From: Actinoallomurus spadix
GTDB lineage: Bacteria; Actinomycetota; Actinomycetes; Streptosporangiales; Streptosporangiaceae
Reading direction: 5' to 3'
Length of the DNA stretch: 64,000 nt
Assembly: GCF_024055725.1 (NCBI RefSeq)
Contig: NZ_JAMXMX010000010.1
Coordinates: forward strand, 1 to 64,000
Shown: positions 1 through 8,911 of the stretch, piece by piece
Layout: each line of letters opens with the position of its first letter
Position numbering within the stretch: position 1 is the stretch's first letter
Translations under genes and position numbers: made by a program
Notes under the pieces: model-generated
The model's database searches: none
What the model was told of the DNA's origin: nothing
The model's input: only the letters and a program-made list of their open reading frames with translations

Positions 1-42
1 ATCGCCGCGGCCCTCATCTGCTACCGCCGACTCACCAAATGA
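1..42 (+). CDS. C-terminal tail of a probable membrane protein (partial)
   Basis: The window opens inside a plus-strand reading frame that ends at a TGA after 13 codons. The visible tail is hydrophobic followed by basic residues (IAAALICYRRLTK), as at the end of a last transmembrane helix. A transporter is likely but the family cannot be named from 13 residues. It lies upstream of, and on the same strand as, the FxLD-type methyltransferase. Confidence 0.45.
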   Translation: MAAALICYRRLTK

Positions 43-392
43 GACGACGTCTAAGCAGGCCACGTCTGCTCATGTCGCCGGCGCTCGGACTACGGGCGAG
101 CCGGAGGTAGAGCCCTGCGCGCGGCGACTGCTGCCGCTCCTGCAGCTTCGAAGCGCTAACTCCCAGAATGTTCGCATCGGCGTGATCATCATCCGCCTCC
201 CAGGGGGAACCGTGTCGGGCGGGGACACTACGCGGCGGGGCGCATGATCGGGTGGTCCGACACGTATCGGCCGCCACGGCCGCACCTGATCGACGATGCC
301 GGCGGAATGGCCTCGCGCAGCCCACGACGGGTTCATGCGAACAGCGCGGTGCTGCCCCCGGTGGGCCGGTCCCTGCGATTAGGGTGACGCCG
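43..392. other. Intergenic stretch without a supported gene
   Basis: About 350 bases separate the partial upstream gene from the methyltransferase. I looked on both strands for a short FxLD-type precursor peptide (a small ORF with an F-x-L-D leader and a Ser/Thr/Cys-rich core) and found none. Open frames here are antisense or out-of-frame with no family resemblance. Confidence 0.5.
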
Positions 393-1649
393 GTGACGAC
401 GACCGGCAGCCCTCGAATTCCCACCGCAAGCGCTGCGCGTGCTCTCCGCGACGCCATGACGGACCAGCTCCTCACGGACGGCAAGATCACCTCCCCGCGG
501 GTGGAGTACGCCTTCCGTACGGTGCCGCGTGAGCAGTTCGTTCCGGCCGGCACGGCCCTGGAGGCCGCGTACGACGCCTATCAGGCGGTGGTGACCAAGA
601 CCGGTGAGAACGGGGCCGCGATCTCCTCGGTCAGTGCGCCGTTCATTCAGGCACGCATGATCGAGCAAGCCGCGCTCCAGCCGGGCATGAGGGTGCTTGA
701 GGTGGGATCGGGCGGCTACAATGCCGCGCTCCTGGCCGAGGTGGTCGGCCCGGAGGGGCGCGTCGTCACGATCGACATCGACGCGGAAGTGGCCGACCGC
801 GCCGGCACCCTGCTGGACGCCACCGGGTACGGCGGGCGGGTCACGGTGACGCTGGCCGACGCCGAGCAGGGAGCCCCCGAGTTCGCACCCTTCGACGCGG
901 TCATCGTCACGGTCGGCGCCTGGGACATCGCCCCGGCCTGGCGGGAGCAGCTGACCGATGATGGGCGGCTCGTCGTACCGCTGCGGATGAACGGCATCAC
1001 CCGTGTCATCGCTTTCCGCCGCGAGGCGGGTCACCTGGTGAGTACCTCTGCCGAGGTGGCGGGGTTCGTCGCGATGCAGGGCGCCGGCGCGCGTCACGAA
1101 TCGGCGCTTCCGTTGACCGATGCTCAAGGTCGCCGCGTCGAGCTCCGTTTCGATGAGGGAGCACCGGAGAACCCGCACCAATTGGACGGTGTCCTGGCGA
1201 CCGAGCCCGCAGAGGTGCGGTCCGGCGTCACGATCGACCGCGGCGTCTCGTTCGCCGACCTGCACCTGTGGTTCGCCTGCTTCCTGACCGGCTTCTGCTG
1301 GATCACGGCCGAGAAGGACGTGTTGGCTCTTGGCACCGGCCGATGGTTCCCCTTCGGGGCTGTACGCGACGACTCGCTCGCCTACCTCACCGTACGCCCG
1401 GCCGCCGGTGTCACCGGCTCGGAGTTCGGAGCACGCGCCTACGGCTGCCACGCAGAGGCCGCCGCAGCCGCGATGGTCGAGCAGATCCGGGCGTGGGACC
1501 GCCAGGCCCGGCGCGGGCCGGCCCCCACGTTCGCGTTTTGGCCGACCGGGAGCGACGAACTCGACCTGCCGGACGGTGTCGTGGTCATGGAGAAGATCCA
1601 CGGACTGGTCGCGATCTCCTGGCCCGCTGCGGAGAAGCGGTCAACGTGA
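393..1649 (+). CDS. FxLD-system type methyltransferase (protein-L-isoaspartate methyltransferase-like)
   Basis: The N-terminal half has a class I SAM-binding fold of the protein-L-isoaspartate O-methyltransferase type, with glycine-rich motif I (VLEVGSGGYNAALL) and the following acidic strand (VVTIDIDAE). The roughly 200-residue C-terminal extension is typical of the methyltransferase found with FxLD-family lanthipeptide clusters. By family knowledge it would modify Asp/isoAsp in a ribosomal peptide. I place the start at GTG 393; GTG 384 and ATG 456 are in-frame alternatives, and the frame upstream of 384 looks non-coding. No precursor peptide, dehydratase or LanC cyclase is visible, so the rest of such a cluster must lie left of the window or is absent. 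Confidence 0.75.
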   Translation: MTTTGSPRIPTASAARALRDAMTDQLLTDGKITSPRVEYAFRTVPREQFVPAGTALEAAYDAYQAVVTKTGENGAAISSVSAPFIQARMIEQAALQPGMRVLEVGSGGYNAALLAEVVGPEGRVVTIDIDAEVADRAGTLLDATGYGGRVTVTLADAEQGAPEFAPFDAVIVTVGAWDIAPAWREQLTDDGRLVVPLRMNGITRVIAFRREAGHLVSTSAEVAGFVAMQGAGARHESALPLTDAQGRRVELRFDEGAPENPHQLDGVLATEPAEVRSGVTIDRGVSFADLHLWFACFLTGFCWITAEKDVLALGTGRWFPFGAVRDDSLAYLTVRPAAGVTGSEFGARAYGCHAEAAAAAMVEQIRAWDRQARRGPAPTFAFWPTGSDELDLPDGVVVMEKIHGLVAISWPAAEKRST

Positions 1650-1708
1650 TCAACTCCGAGGAGGTCTCCTCGCGCACGCGCACTGGCGTACTGAACGCCG
1701 TGGGGACG

Positions 1709-2185
1709 TTAGAAGCCGTCGGTGGACACCATCGGTCCGCCGTGGAGGTAGTTCATCAGTGCCTCGCGCGTCGTGCGTACGAACTGTGAGGGCACCTGCT
1801 CGACGGGGAACCACGTCACCTGCGAGTGCTTGTGCGGCTCGGCGTTCACCGGCTCGCCGGTCCAGGTGTTGGCGACGAAGACGACGGTCAAGAAGCCGTT
1901 GGGGGCCTCGACACCCCACGCGCCGTGGATGATTCCTGCGACCTTCAGCTCGGCCGGCTCCACGACCAGGCCGGTTTCCTCCTTCAGCTCGCGGGCGGCG
2001 GTCGTGGTGATGATCTCGCCTTTGTCGGCTTTGCCGACAGGCAAGTCCCAATGCCCGGCAGCGAACTTGGCGTCGGGTCCGCGCTGGATCAGCAGCACCC
2101 GGCCCGCTGCGGTGTCGTGCACGATGACGGCGGCGACGAGCAGGGTGTGGGAGTCGAGCGCCGGGGGCAGGGCGGTGTCGGTCAC
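1709..2185 (-). CDS. Nudix hydrolase
   Basis: The protein is about 158 residues and carries a complete Nudix box: G-x5-E-x7-REL-x-EE-x-GL (GKADKGE then ARELKEETGL), the Mg2+-binding diphosphatase signature. The substrate, a nucleotide or other diphosphate, cannot be read from sequence. GTG 2185 is preferred because GAAAGGA lies about 8 nt upstream and the Nudix fold begins soon after (HTLLVAAVIVHD); the longer open frame has a non-homologous lead. It lies 13 bp downstream of the truncated TPR regulator on the same strand, a common pairing in actinomycetes. Confidence 0.85.
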   Translation of the reverse strand: MTDTALPPALDSHTLLVAAVIVHDTAAGRVLLIQRGPDAKFAAGHWDLPVGKADKGEIITTTAARELKEETGLVVEPAELKVAGIIHGAWGVEAPNGFLTVVFVANTWTGEPVNAEPHKHSQVTWFPVEQVPSQFVRTTREALMNYLHGGPMVSTDGF

Positions 2186-2198
2186 GGGATCGATCCTT

Positions 2199-2640
2199 TC
2201 AGATGGCTGCTTGCCGAATCCGGTGCTCCAAAAGGGCCGCGCCGGGAACACCACGGCGCCGGTAAACGGTGAGGGTGGGCCGGATGGACGCCCACGCGGT
2301 TCTGGTTCGGGCTGAGGCCATTCCCTCGGCCAGATCAAGCGCCCGGCTCCAGGCTGCTACGGCCTCGTCGGCGCGAGCTTGGGCGGAGAGACAGTCTCCG
2401 AGGTCCATGTGGGTGAGCAGGTGAACGCGCGGGAAGGCGACCGGATCCCAGGAGGTGAAGGCTGCTCGGTGCCGCGCTTCGGTGCCGGGCAGGTCTCCGA
2501 TTTCGGTGAGCGTTCTGGCGGTGCGGGAGTCCACGGTCCCGGCGGCCGGTCCCATGAGCACTGAGTAGGTGGGCTGCGGTTCGCCATCTCGGCCCAGCGC
2601 GTCTACGGCGGCCAGCAGCGCGCGTGCGGTCGGGACTGAA
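2199..2640 (-). pseudogene. Truncated TPR-type transcriptional regulator, C-terminal remnant
   Basis: Only the C-terminal TPR region of an actinobacterial XRE/TPR regulator is present, with helical repeats and the usual tail (RRRGVPGAALLEHRIRQ). GTG 2561 could start a 120-residue product, but recognisable sequence continues upstream in frame to about 2640 (ARALLAAVDALGRDGE). Resemblance to the family stops at the 16-bp inverted repeat. The HTH and first TPRs are missing, so the gene was probably cut when the neighbouring operon arrived. A short functional protein cannot be excluded. Confidence 0.55.
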
Positions 2641-2667
2641 CCGATTTTCGATTCAGTCCCGACCGCA
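2625..2667 (-). terminator. Perfect 16-bp inverted repeat with 11-nt loop
   Basis: Bases 2625-2640 and 2652-2667 are exact reverse complements around an 11-nt AT-richer loop. It lies about 70 bp beyond the stop of the AMP-ligase gene and so could end that operon, though no T-tract follows. It also coincides with the point where the truncated TPR regulator loses homology. Confidence 0.55.
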
Positions 2668-2736
2668 TGCCATAACCAAATATGACCTTGGCTCCCGTTG
2701 CTGTGCGAGGTGGCTGTCGATGCCCCCGTAGGCCGG

Positions 2737-3978
2737 TCAGCGCGGCTGGTTTCGTGTGAGTTTGACCGAGTGCAGGAGGGGCGTCGGGCCCTGGCTGGTC
2801 ACGAAGACGTCGTCGGGTGATATGCCCAGAGCATCGGCGGCGCGGCACTGGATCGCGGTGGTGTACTCGGCGCTGGCCTCGGCGAGCAGGCGGATTGTCG
2901 CCTGGCCGGTGTGATGGCGGACGAGCGCGCAGCGTCGACGCAGGAACGGCCCGAGGACGTCGAGGGTGTCCCGAGGCCACAGACCACCGATCTGCTCGTC
3001 GCCGATGCGGCCGAGCAGCCGCAGCCGGCCGCGATCATCGAGGCGGCCGAGGTCGGCTGTGCGCAGCCGCCCTCCGGGCACAGGCTCGGCAGGATCGAGA
3101 GGTATGCCGATGGCCGGGCTGGCGACCTCGACGACGGGTGCACCGCCATCGGTGTCGATGACGGTGCGCACGCTGGGCATCCCGACACCGACCGTTCCGA
3201 CTGAGGCGATTCCGGCATCGGTGTCGAAGTGGGTGAGACTCGCGGTCTCGGTGAGGCCGTAGCCCTCGCGAAGGTCGACGCCGTGGTTGCGGTAGTCCAT
3301 GACCGCGGTCGTGCTGAGCGGTGCACCGCCGGAGTCGACCAGGACGTGACGCGGCAGCGGGCCGGTCGCTTGAGCCTGGTCAAGGATGACGGGGTTGGCC
3401 AGGACGACGAGCCGATCCGCCGCACTCGCCAGCTGCTTGGCGTCGTGCAGGACCCGTGGGAGGGATCGGCTGAGGTGCAGGCGGGCGCCGAGCCGGGCGG
3501 CGAGGAGAACGCCGGCGACGAAGGTGAAGTTGTAGGCGGCCGGAAGCGCGGTGACGAGGATGCTGTCCTTGGTGACCTGGTAGATCTGCTCGTACCAGGC
3601 GGTGACCTGCTCCAGCTGCAGGCGGGTGAACCCGTAGCCACGCGGGGTCCCGGTGCTGCCGGAGGTGAACATCGCCACGTCCCAGCCGCTGCGGACATCC
3701 CCGCCGGTGTGCGCGTCGACGCGGCATCGCCGCTCGTCGATCCGTACGGCGATGCCGTCGGGCAGGGCGCCGGTCGGCGGGGCGGGGAGCAGGACGAGGC
3801 GATGGTCGGCCTGCAGCGCGGTCTGCGCGGCCGCGGCGATCCGGGCCTGGTCGGATCCGTGCATCAGGTAGGTGCCCGGAACGCGGGTCGGGCGAGTGAG
3901 GGGCAGGTGAGTCTCCTCGGCGATGGCCCGGGCGGGTGCCGGGTCGGTACCGCTGGTGGAGATCGTCCAGTCAGGCAT
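2737..3978 (-). CDS. Compact AMP-forming acyl/aryl ligase (adenylation domain)
   Basis: This is an ANL-superfamily enzyme of about 413 residues, shorter than the usual 500 or more because the N-terminal part is abbreviated. Visible motifs in order are A3 (AMFTSGSTGTPRGYG, with R for the usual K), A5 (GYGLTETAS), A7 (ADLGRLDDRGRL) and an A10-like tail (SVKLTRNQPR). It should activate a carboxylate as acyl-AMP; substrate unknown. ATG 3978 is chosen because GGAGG lies 6 nt upstream and the start overlaps the SDR stop by 8 nt, indicating translational coupling. It is the last gene of a three-gene operon. Confidence 0.8.
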   Translation of the reverse strand: MPDWTISTSGTDPAPARAIAEETHLPLTRPTRVPGTYLMHGSDQARIAAAAQTALQADHRLVLLPAPPTGALPDGIAVRIDERRCRVDAHTGGDVRSGWDVAMFTSGSTGTPRGYGFTRLQLEQVTAWYEQIYQVTKDSILVTALPAAYNFTFVAGVLLAARLGARLHLSRSLPRVLHDAKQLASAADRLVVLANPVILDQAQATGPLPRHVLVDSGGAPLSTTAVMDYRNHGVDLREGYGLTETASLTHFDTDAGIASVGTVGVGMPSVRTVIDTDGGAPVVEVASPAIGIPLDPAEPVPGGRLRTADLGRLDDRGRLRLLGRIGDEQIGGLWPRDTLDVLGPFLRRRCALVRHHTGQATIRLLAEASAEYTTAIQCRAADALGISPDDVFVTSQGPTPLLHSVKLTRNQPR

Positions 3979-4648
3979 GCCAGACCTCCTCAATGCGGGC
4001 GGCGTGCTTCTGGGTGACGAACTGGGTGATGGCCGCGACGGCCGCCGCCAGGGCTTCGTTCGGGCGTTGGTCGGCGGTCCGGGGTGGCGGTGGCGGGCCG
4101 GGGGCGGCCGCGCGCATCGGCACGCCGATGTCGGGGAGTCGTACGGTCAGCAGCGCGATCCCCGGCGCGGGCGCTTCGATCGCGGCGTGGCGGAAGGCTT
4201 CCTCGGCGGCGGCTTTGGCCGCGGCGTAGACGAGCGTGCCGGGTGCCGGGGCGCCGACCACGTCGCTGGAGACGAGCACGACGGGCAGTGGGCGCGGCAG
4301 CAGCCAGCTGGCGGCGCGCAGCAGTTGCAGGTGGGCCAGGCAGTTGATCTGCATGCACGCGCTGAACGCGTCCGAGGTGAGGTCGTCCAGGGTGGCGCGG
4401 GAGTCGACGCCGGCCGCGCACACCAGCGCGGTGATCGGGGACCCGTCGGCGAGGTGTTCGGCGGCCGCCCTGGTGGCGGCCGGGTCGGCCAGGTCGCAGG
4501 GCAGGAAGTCGTGTCCGGCGGGTAGCCGGGCCGGTCTGGCCCGGCCGACCGCGCACAGTCGGCCGGGCCAGACCGTGGCCAGTGCGGCGAGCAGTTGATC
4601 GCCGACCGTCCCGGTGCCGCCGGTGAGCACCAGCACATGGTCACTCAT
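3971..4648 (-). CDS. Short-chain dehydrogenase/reductase (SDR)
   Basis: The N-terminal Rossmann motif (TGGTGTVG) and the catalytic YxxxK (YAAAK), with an upstream serine in the VLVSSD strand, identify a classical SDR of 225 residues, somewhat short for the family. It should use NAD(P)H on an unknown carbonyl or alcohol. It overlaps the upstream unknown gene by 8 bp and the downstream ligase by 8 bp, so the three products are probably made together and act in one small pathway. Confidence 0.8.
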   Translation of the reverse strand: MSDHVLVLTGGTGTVGDQLLAALATVWPGRLCAVGRARPARLPAGHDFLPCDLADPAATRAAAEHLADGSPITALVCAAGVDSRATLDDLTSDAFSACMQINCLAHLQLLRAASWLLPRPLPVVLVSSDVVGAPAPGTLVYAAAKAAAEEAFRHAAIEAPAPGIALLTVRLPDIGVPMRAAAPGPPPPPRTADQRPNEALAAAVAAITQFVTQKHAARIEEVWHA

Positions 4649-6497
4649 CGCAGAGCACCACGCGGCCGGTGGCGGCGTTGAAGTGCACGGTGACCAGCCG
4701 CAGTGGCAGGCCGAGCAGGCTCAGGAGCTGGCGGACGCGGCCCTGCTGGATCTCGTAGTAGTCCTCCAGGACGTTCAGGTGCGCGGTCACCGGCGCGGCC
4801 TGGTCGAGCACGTCGGCCACGAGCGCGGTGATGTGCGGGTCGGGTCGGTGCGGGTCGGTGATGTCGGCGTACCGCCGGTAGTACTCGCCGAGTTCGGCGA
4901 CCTTTGCGTCGTGCGGCTGGTCACCGGACAGGATCTGCGCGGCCTGCTCGTGCACCCCGACCGTGAGGCCGTACCGCTCGGCGAAGTACTGGTCGAACCG
5001 TGCGGGGGCGGTGCGGTAGGTGAGCAGCGCGGTCTCGAAGAACACGCAGCCGGTGATCGGCGTACCGTCGATGTTCTCGAACAGCTCGCAGTGGCTGCCG
5101 TCGGGCAGCGGCAGGAACAGGTTGCCGCCGCGGCGGTCGAACCGGTTGCCGAGCTTGGAGTTCCGCAACCGCTGATAGAGCGCGACGACGATGGCGCGGA
5201 TGATCGGTGAGGACTCACAGATCAGGTGCATCGGCGCGCCGCCGAACGTCTGCTGCAGGAACTGGCGGTAGGTGGTCGGGGCGAGCCGGACCAGGACGTG
5301 ATCGTCGTCCATCATCGGTGTGAGCACCGGCGGCCGGGTCTGCCGGGCAGCGAGCAGTTCCATCAGCGCGGCGCCGATGGCCGCGCCGGTGTCCTGGTCG
5401 ATGTCGAGGTCCCGGTCCAGGTGGATGTGGCCGGCCTCCATGCTGACCAGCTCCGGGCCGATGTAGTGGGACAGCAGGAGGCGGGCCTCCTCGGCCATGG
5501 CCTGATGCGTGACGGTGCCGATTTCCGGTGGCGCGGTCAGGGTCGCGGCCGTGGCGTTGCTGGTCTGGTCGGTCACGGTGGCGGCGGCGAACGCGTCCGC
5601 GGTGATCCGGTAGGCGCCCTCCCCCATCGGAACGACGGTGCTCTGGCCCGTCGTCAGGGTGGTGATGGTCGGGAGCTGCCGGGCGACGTGGCCGATGATG
5701 TCGTCGGTCTCGGGCCGGGTGCCGGGCTGGTAGGTCCAGGAGGCCGCGGTGACGCCGCACGGGTCGGCCTGGACCATCAGGAAGTCGACGCCTGTGGGCA
5801 GCTGCTGCTCGTGCGCGTGCGCCCACAGGGCGAGCGCAGCCTCGACCGGGGTCAGGTACTCCAGGAGCGCGGACAACTCATAGCGGAACTGCCGGCGCAG
5901 GCGGCGCCGGGCGCAGCGCACCGCCATCCAGTAGTCCGGGGTCGCCGGCGGCGCGGCGATGGTCACGTCGCCGGTGTCGGTCTCGGCGGCGGGGTCGGGC
6001 CGCAGCCACGGCGTCGGCAGCAGGCGGCCGCGCTGGGCCAGCCGGGCCCGGGTCACGATGACCAGCTCCGATAGGACCTTCAGTGAGTCCGGGAGCCGGT
6101 CCGAACCGCGTAGCCGGCGCAGCGCGTGCTCGTCGACGCCGGCCTGAAGGCCGAGCTGGCCGATGTCGACGATGCGGGAGAAGTGGACGAGCTCCTGCTG
6201 GATCTCGCTCGCCTCGCCGGAGATCGTGCCGGTGCCGTGTTCGAGGTAGGCCGCGGCCAGGTCGACCGGGTCGACGCTGCCGGCGTCGACACCGCCGAGG
6301 GCGGTGAGCAACTGGGCGGGCACGGCGCTGCCGTGCAGGGAGGCCAGGACGGCCAGCCGGCGCAGCAGCCGGTCGAGGGCGCCGGCCAGTGTGTCGGGCG
6401 ACAGGTCGGCGGTGGTGGCGTGGTCGAGGGCGGAGAACGCCGCGAGCAGGTCCCGGCTGAGGCTGGTCTGATCGCGGTAAGTGCTGGTGAGGATCAT
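4641..6497 (-). CDS. Large protein of unknown function, first gene of ligase/SDR operon
   Basis: I do not recognise this 618-residue protein. It lacks an obvious signal peptide or membrane helix. The N-terminal third is helical; residues about 185-225 are Arg-rich; a central region is Thr/Ala-rich; the C-terminal third has conserved-looking patches (HCELFENIDGTPITG). The short C-terminal tail ends in VVLCDE. It starts 108 bp from a divergent XRE/TPR regulator and overlaps the SDR by 8 bp. The company of an AMP ligase and an SDR suggests small-molecule biosynthesis or modification, which is inference only. Confidence 0.6.
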   Translation of the reverse strand: MILTSTYRDQTSLSRDLLAAFSALDHATTADLSPDTLAGALDRLLRRLAVLASLHGSAVPAQLLTALGGVDAGSVDPVDLAAAYLEHGTGTISGEASEIQQELVHFSRIVDIGQLGLQAGVDEHALRRLRGSDRLPDSLKVLSELVIVTRARLAQRGRLLPTPWLRPDPAAETDTGDVTIAAPPATPDYWMAVRCARRRLRRQFRYELSALLEYLTPVEAALALWAHAHEQQLPTGVDFLMVQADPCGVTAASWTYQPGTRPETDDIIGHVARQLPTITTLTTGQSTVVPMGEGAYRITADAFAAATVTDQTSNATAATLTAPPEIGTVTHQAMAEEARLLLSHYIGPELVSMEAGHIHLDRDLDIDQDTGAAIGAALMELLAARQTRPPVLTPMMDDDHVLVRLAPTTYRQFLQQTFGGAPMHLICESSPIIRAIVVALYQRLRNSKLGNRFDRRGGNLFLPLPDGSHCELFENIDGTPITGCVFFETALLTYRTAPARFDQYFAERYGLTVGVHEQAAQILSGDQPHDAKVAELGEYYRRYADITDPHRPDPHITALVADVLDQAAPVTAHLNVLEDYYEIQQGRVRQLLSLLGLPLRLVTVHFNAATGRVVLCDE

Positions 6498-6605
6498 GAG
6501 CGCTCCCTGACTCGGGGGTCTTGGGGGTCAGTGAAGAGCGCCGCGGGTCCGGGCGGAAGGTCGGAACGTATTGAAGGCAATGCAATCGGTGGGCATGCTG
6601 GCGGC

Positions 6606-7919
6606 ATGGCGCGTCAGCGAAGCCGCCCCATCCAGAACCCCGCGTTACGAGCGGCGATCGACCAGGCCGGATGGACCCTGGCCGCCGCGGCCGAGGCCAT
6701 CAACGCGGTCGGGGCCGAGAACGACATCCCCCTGACCTACGGTGCCGGTGCCATCGCGCACTGGATCGCCGGCGTGGTCCCGCGCGACGAGACGATCCCC
6801 ATCACCGTGGAGGCATTCGCGCGGGCACTCGGCCGGCCACAACTGACGGCCGAGGATCTTGGCTGGGATGCCCCGGCGATGACCGACATTCGCGCGGACC
6901 CGTGGCAAGGTGACCCCGTGGCGTGGCTGATGCGGCTGGCAAGGAGTGACATGGACCGCCGAACTGCACTGGCCACCGGCCTCTACAGCCTGGCCGCCCT
7001 CACGATGCCGACCGGCCCGCACCGCATCCTGTCCCGCTCTGGGCCCGGTCGCCGCGCCGGCGCGGCCGACGTCGCCCGGATCCGCGCCACGACCAGGCAC
7101 CTGGCTGATATGGATGACCTGTACGGCGGCGGCAACGCCCGCGCTGCCGTCGCCGGGTACCTCGCCGGCGAGATCGGCCCGCTGCTGCGCGGCACCACCG
7201 GCCGGGCCCGCCCGGACCTGTTCCGCGCCGCGTCCGAGCTGACCTATCTGGCCGGGTGGATGGCCGTCGACGCTGGCGCGAACGGCCTGGGCCAGGGGTA
7301 CTACATCGAAGCCGTCCGCCTGGCCGAAGAAGCGAACGACCCGCTCCTGCGCGCCACCGCGCTGCGGTCCATGGCCATCCAGGCCATCGAGCTCGGTCAC
7401 CCGCACCGGGCCGTCGACCTGGCCGAGGCCGCGGTGTCCGGGATCCGGCGCGGCTGCCCGACACGTACCCGCGCCTGGATCACCGGGGCGCATGCCGAGG
7501 CGCTGGCTGCCGCAGCCGACGGCCGCGACGCGCGCCAGATCCTCACCCGAGCCGAACGCGACCTCGAGCGCGCCGACTCCCTCCCCGAGGATGCCTGGTA
7601 CGGCGGCTACCGCCGCGAATCCTTCGAGCACCAGACCGGCACCCTCCTGGCGAGCCTCGGCGACCTGCCCGAAGCCGAACGACACCTCGCCGCTTCCGTG
7701 AATACGCGCCGGCCGATCGAGCGCCGCACCCGCGCGCTGATCGCCGCGCGGCTCGCCCGCGTCCAGTACCGCCGCGGCCACCGGGACGCCGCCGCGCAGA
7801 CCCTCGGACGGATCCGCACAGAGCTGACGACGGTCGCCTCGGCCCGCATCCGCCGCGAACTGGCTCCCCTCCCCCACGACCTGCTTCCGGACAGCCCTCA
7901 CCGAAATCACCGGAGTTGA
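6606..7919 (+). CDS. XRE-family transcriptional regulator with TPR-like C-terminal domain
   Basis: A 437-residue protein with an N-terminal basic segment and HTH-like region (residues about 8-75) followed by a long helical TPR domain, an architecture very common in actinomycetes. ATG 6606 is chosen because the sequence upstream in this frame is the antisense of the divergent gene. Divergent placement 108 bp from the unknown/SDR/ligase operon makes it the likely local regulator. The C-terminal half resembles the truncated remnant near 2.2-2.6 kb. Confidence 0.75.
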   Translation: MARQRSRPIQNPALRAAIDQAGWTLAAAAEAINAVGAENDIPLTYGAGAIAHWIAGVVPRDETIPITVEAFARALGRPQLTAEDLGWDAPAMTDIRADPWQGDPVAWLMRLARSDMDRRTALATGLYSLAALTMPTGPHRILSRSGPGRRAGAADVARIRATTRHLADMDDLYGGGNARAAVAGYLAGEIGPLLRGTTGRARPDLFRAASELTYLAGWMAVDAGANGLGQGYYIEAVRLAEEANDPLLRATALRSMAIQAIELGHPHRAVDLAEAAVSGIRRGCPTRTRAWITGAHAEALAAAADGRDARQILTRAERDLERADSLPEDAWYGGYRRESFEHQTGTLLASLGDLPEAERHLAASVNTRRPIERRTRALIAARLARVQYRRGHRDAAAQTLGRIRTELTTVASARIRRELAPLPHDLLPDSPHRNHRS

Positions 7920-7945
7920 TCACGCGGCGTGGTTACCATCGGCCC

Positions 7946-8902
7946 GTGACCACGCCCCAATCCGTACAGCCGGCCGCTACAGCCGTACGCCCACGCTGGG
8001 GGGAGTTGCCCGCCCCGCTCCGCGAGGGCCTGGCCGAGCTGCTCGGCGACATCACCACCGCCCACGTCCAGGGCGGCGGCTTCACACCCGGCCTAGCCGC
8101 CCGAATTCAACTCGCCGACGGCCGCCGCGTCTTTGCCAAGGGCATCCCCGCCGCGCACCCGCTCGCCGGGAAGTATCGCGACGAGGCCGCGGCCACCCGG
8201 GCGCTTCCGGCGGCCGCGCCCGCGCCCCGGCTCCACTGGGACGGCCAGATCGCCGACTGGGTCGTCCTCGTCCTGGACGACGTCGACGCCCGGCACGCCG
8301 ACCTGTCACCCGGCTCCCCGGACGTTCCTGGGGTGGTGGTAACGATCGCCGGCCTGGCCGACGTCCTGACCCCCTGCCCCGTCGATGCACCCGCCGCCGA
8401 GATCGACCTCGCCGACTTCGTGCACGGCTGGGGAACCCTGGCGGCCACGCCGCCCCCCGACTTGGACGAGTGGACCCGGCGGCACCTGGACGACCTGGCC
8501 GCGCTCGAGACCGCCTGGCTCCCGCCGGCCGCCGGCGACACGCTGGTCCACGGCGACGTGAACGCCTCCAACCTTCTGCTCGACCCGGAGGGCAGGGTGT
8601 TCTTGATCGACTGGGCGCAACCGGCCCGCGGGGCTGCCTGGCTCGATGTCGTCGACCTCGTCCCTCACCTGATCCTGGCCGGGCACACGCCCGCCGCGGC
8701 CGAAGCCGCGCTCGCCGACGTACCGGCCTGGCGAGACACCGACCCGGCCATCATCACCAGCTACGCCGCGGCGTTCGCCGGCTACTGGGCCCGCAGCTCA
8801 CGTCAGCCAGCGCCGCCGGGAGTTCCTCACCTGCGCAGCCACCAGGGACGAGCCGCTCGCGCGGCGATCGCCTGGACGGCGCACCGCACCACCTGGAGAT
8901 AG
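7946..8902 (+). CDS. Aminoglycoside phosphotransferase family kinase
   Basis: A protein-kinase-like small-molecule kinase of 318 residues. The catalytic loop (LVHGDVNASNLLLD, H-G-D-x4-N) and the metal-binding aspartate (VFLIDWAQP) are intact. The substrate is unknown; many actinobacterial members have nothing to do with antibiotic resistance. GTG 7946 is chosen because a TACCAT -10 box ends 6 nt before it, consistent with a leaderless transcript. The TAG stop is part of the AGGAGG that serves the next reading frame, which continues in the same frame. Confidence 0.8.
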   Translation: MTTPQSVQPAATAVRPRWGELPAPLREGLAELLGDITTAHVQGGGFTPGLAARIQLADGRRVFAKGIPAAHPLAGKYRDEAAATRALPAAAPAPRLHWDGQIADWVVLVLDDVDARHADLSPGSPDVPGVVVTIAGLADVLTPCPVDAPAAEIDLADFVHGWGTLAATPPPDLDEWTRRHLDDLAALETAWLPPAAGDTLVHGDVNASNLLLDPEGRVFLIDWAQPARGAAWLDVVDLVPHLILAGHTPAAAEAALADVPAWRDTDPAIITSYAAAFAGYWARSSRQPAPPGVPHLRSHQGRAARAAIAWTAHRTTWR

Positions 8903-8911
8903 GAGGGCGCC

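Noticed and set aside
333-1601. Minus-strand 422-residue frame over the methyltransferase
   Set aside because: Antisense of a recognised methyltransferase; composition typical of GC-rich shadows.
7946-8902. Antibiotic resistance gene
   Set aside because: The fold is of the aminoglycoside phosphotransferase type, but nothing in the sequence or neighbourhood indicates an antibiotic substrate.
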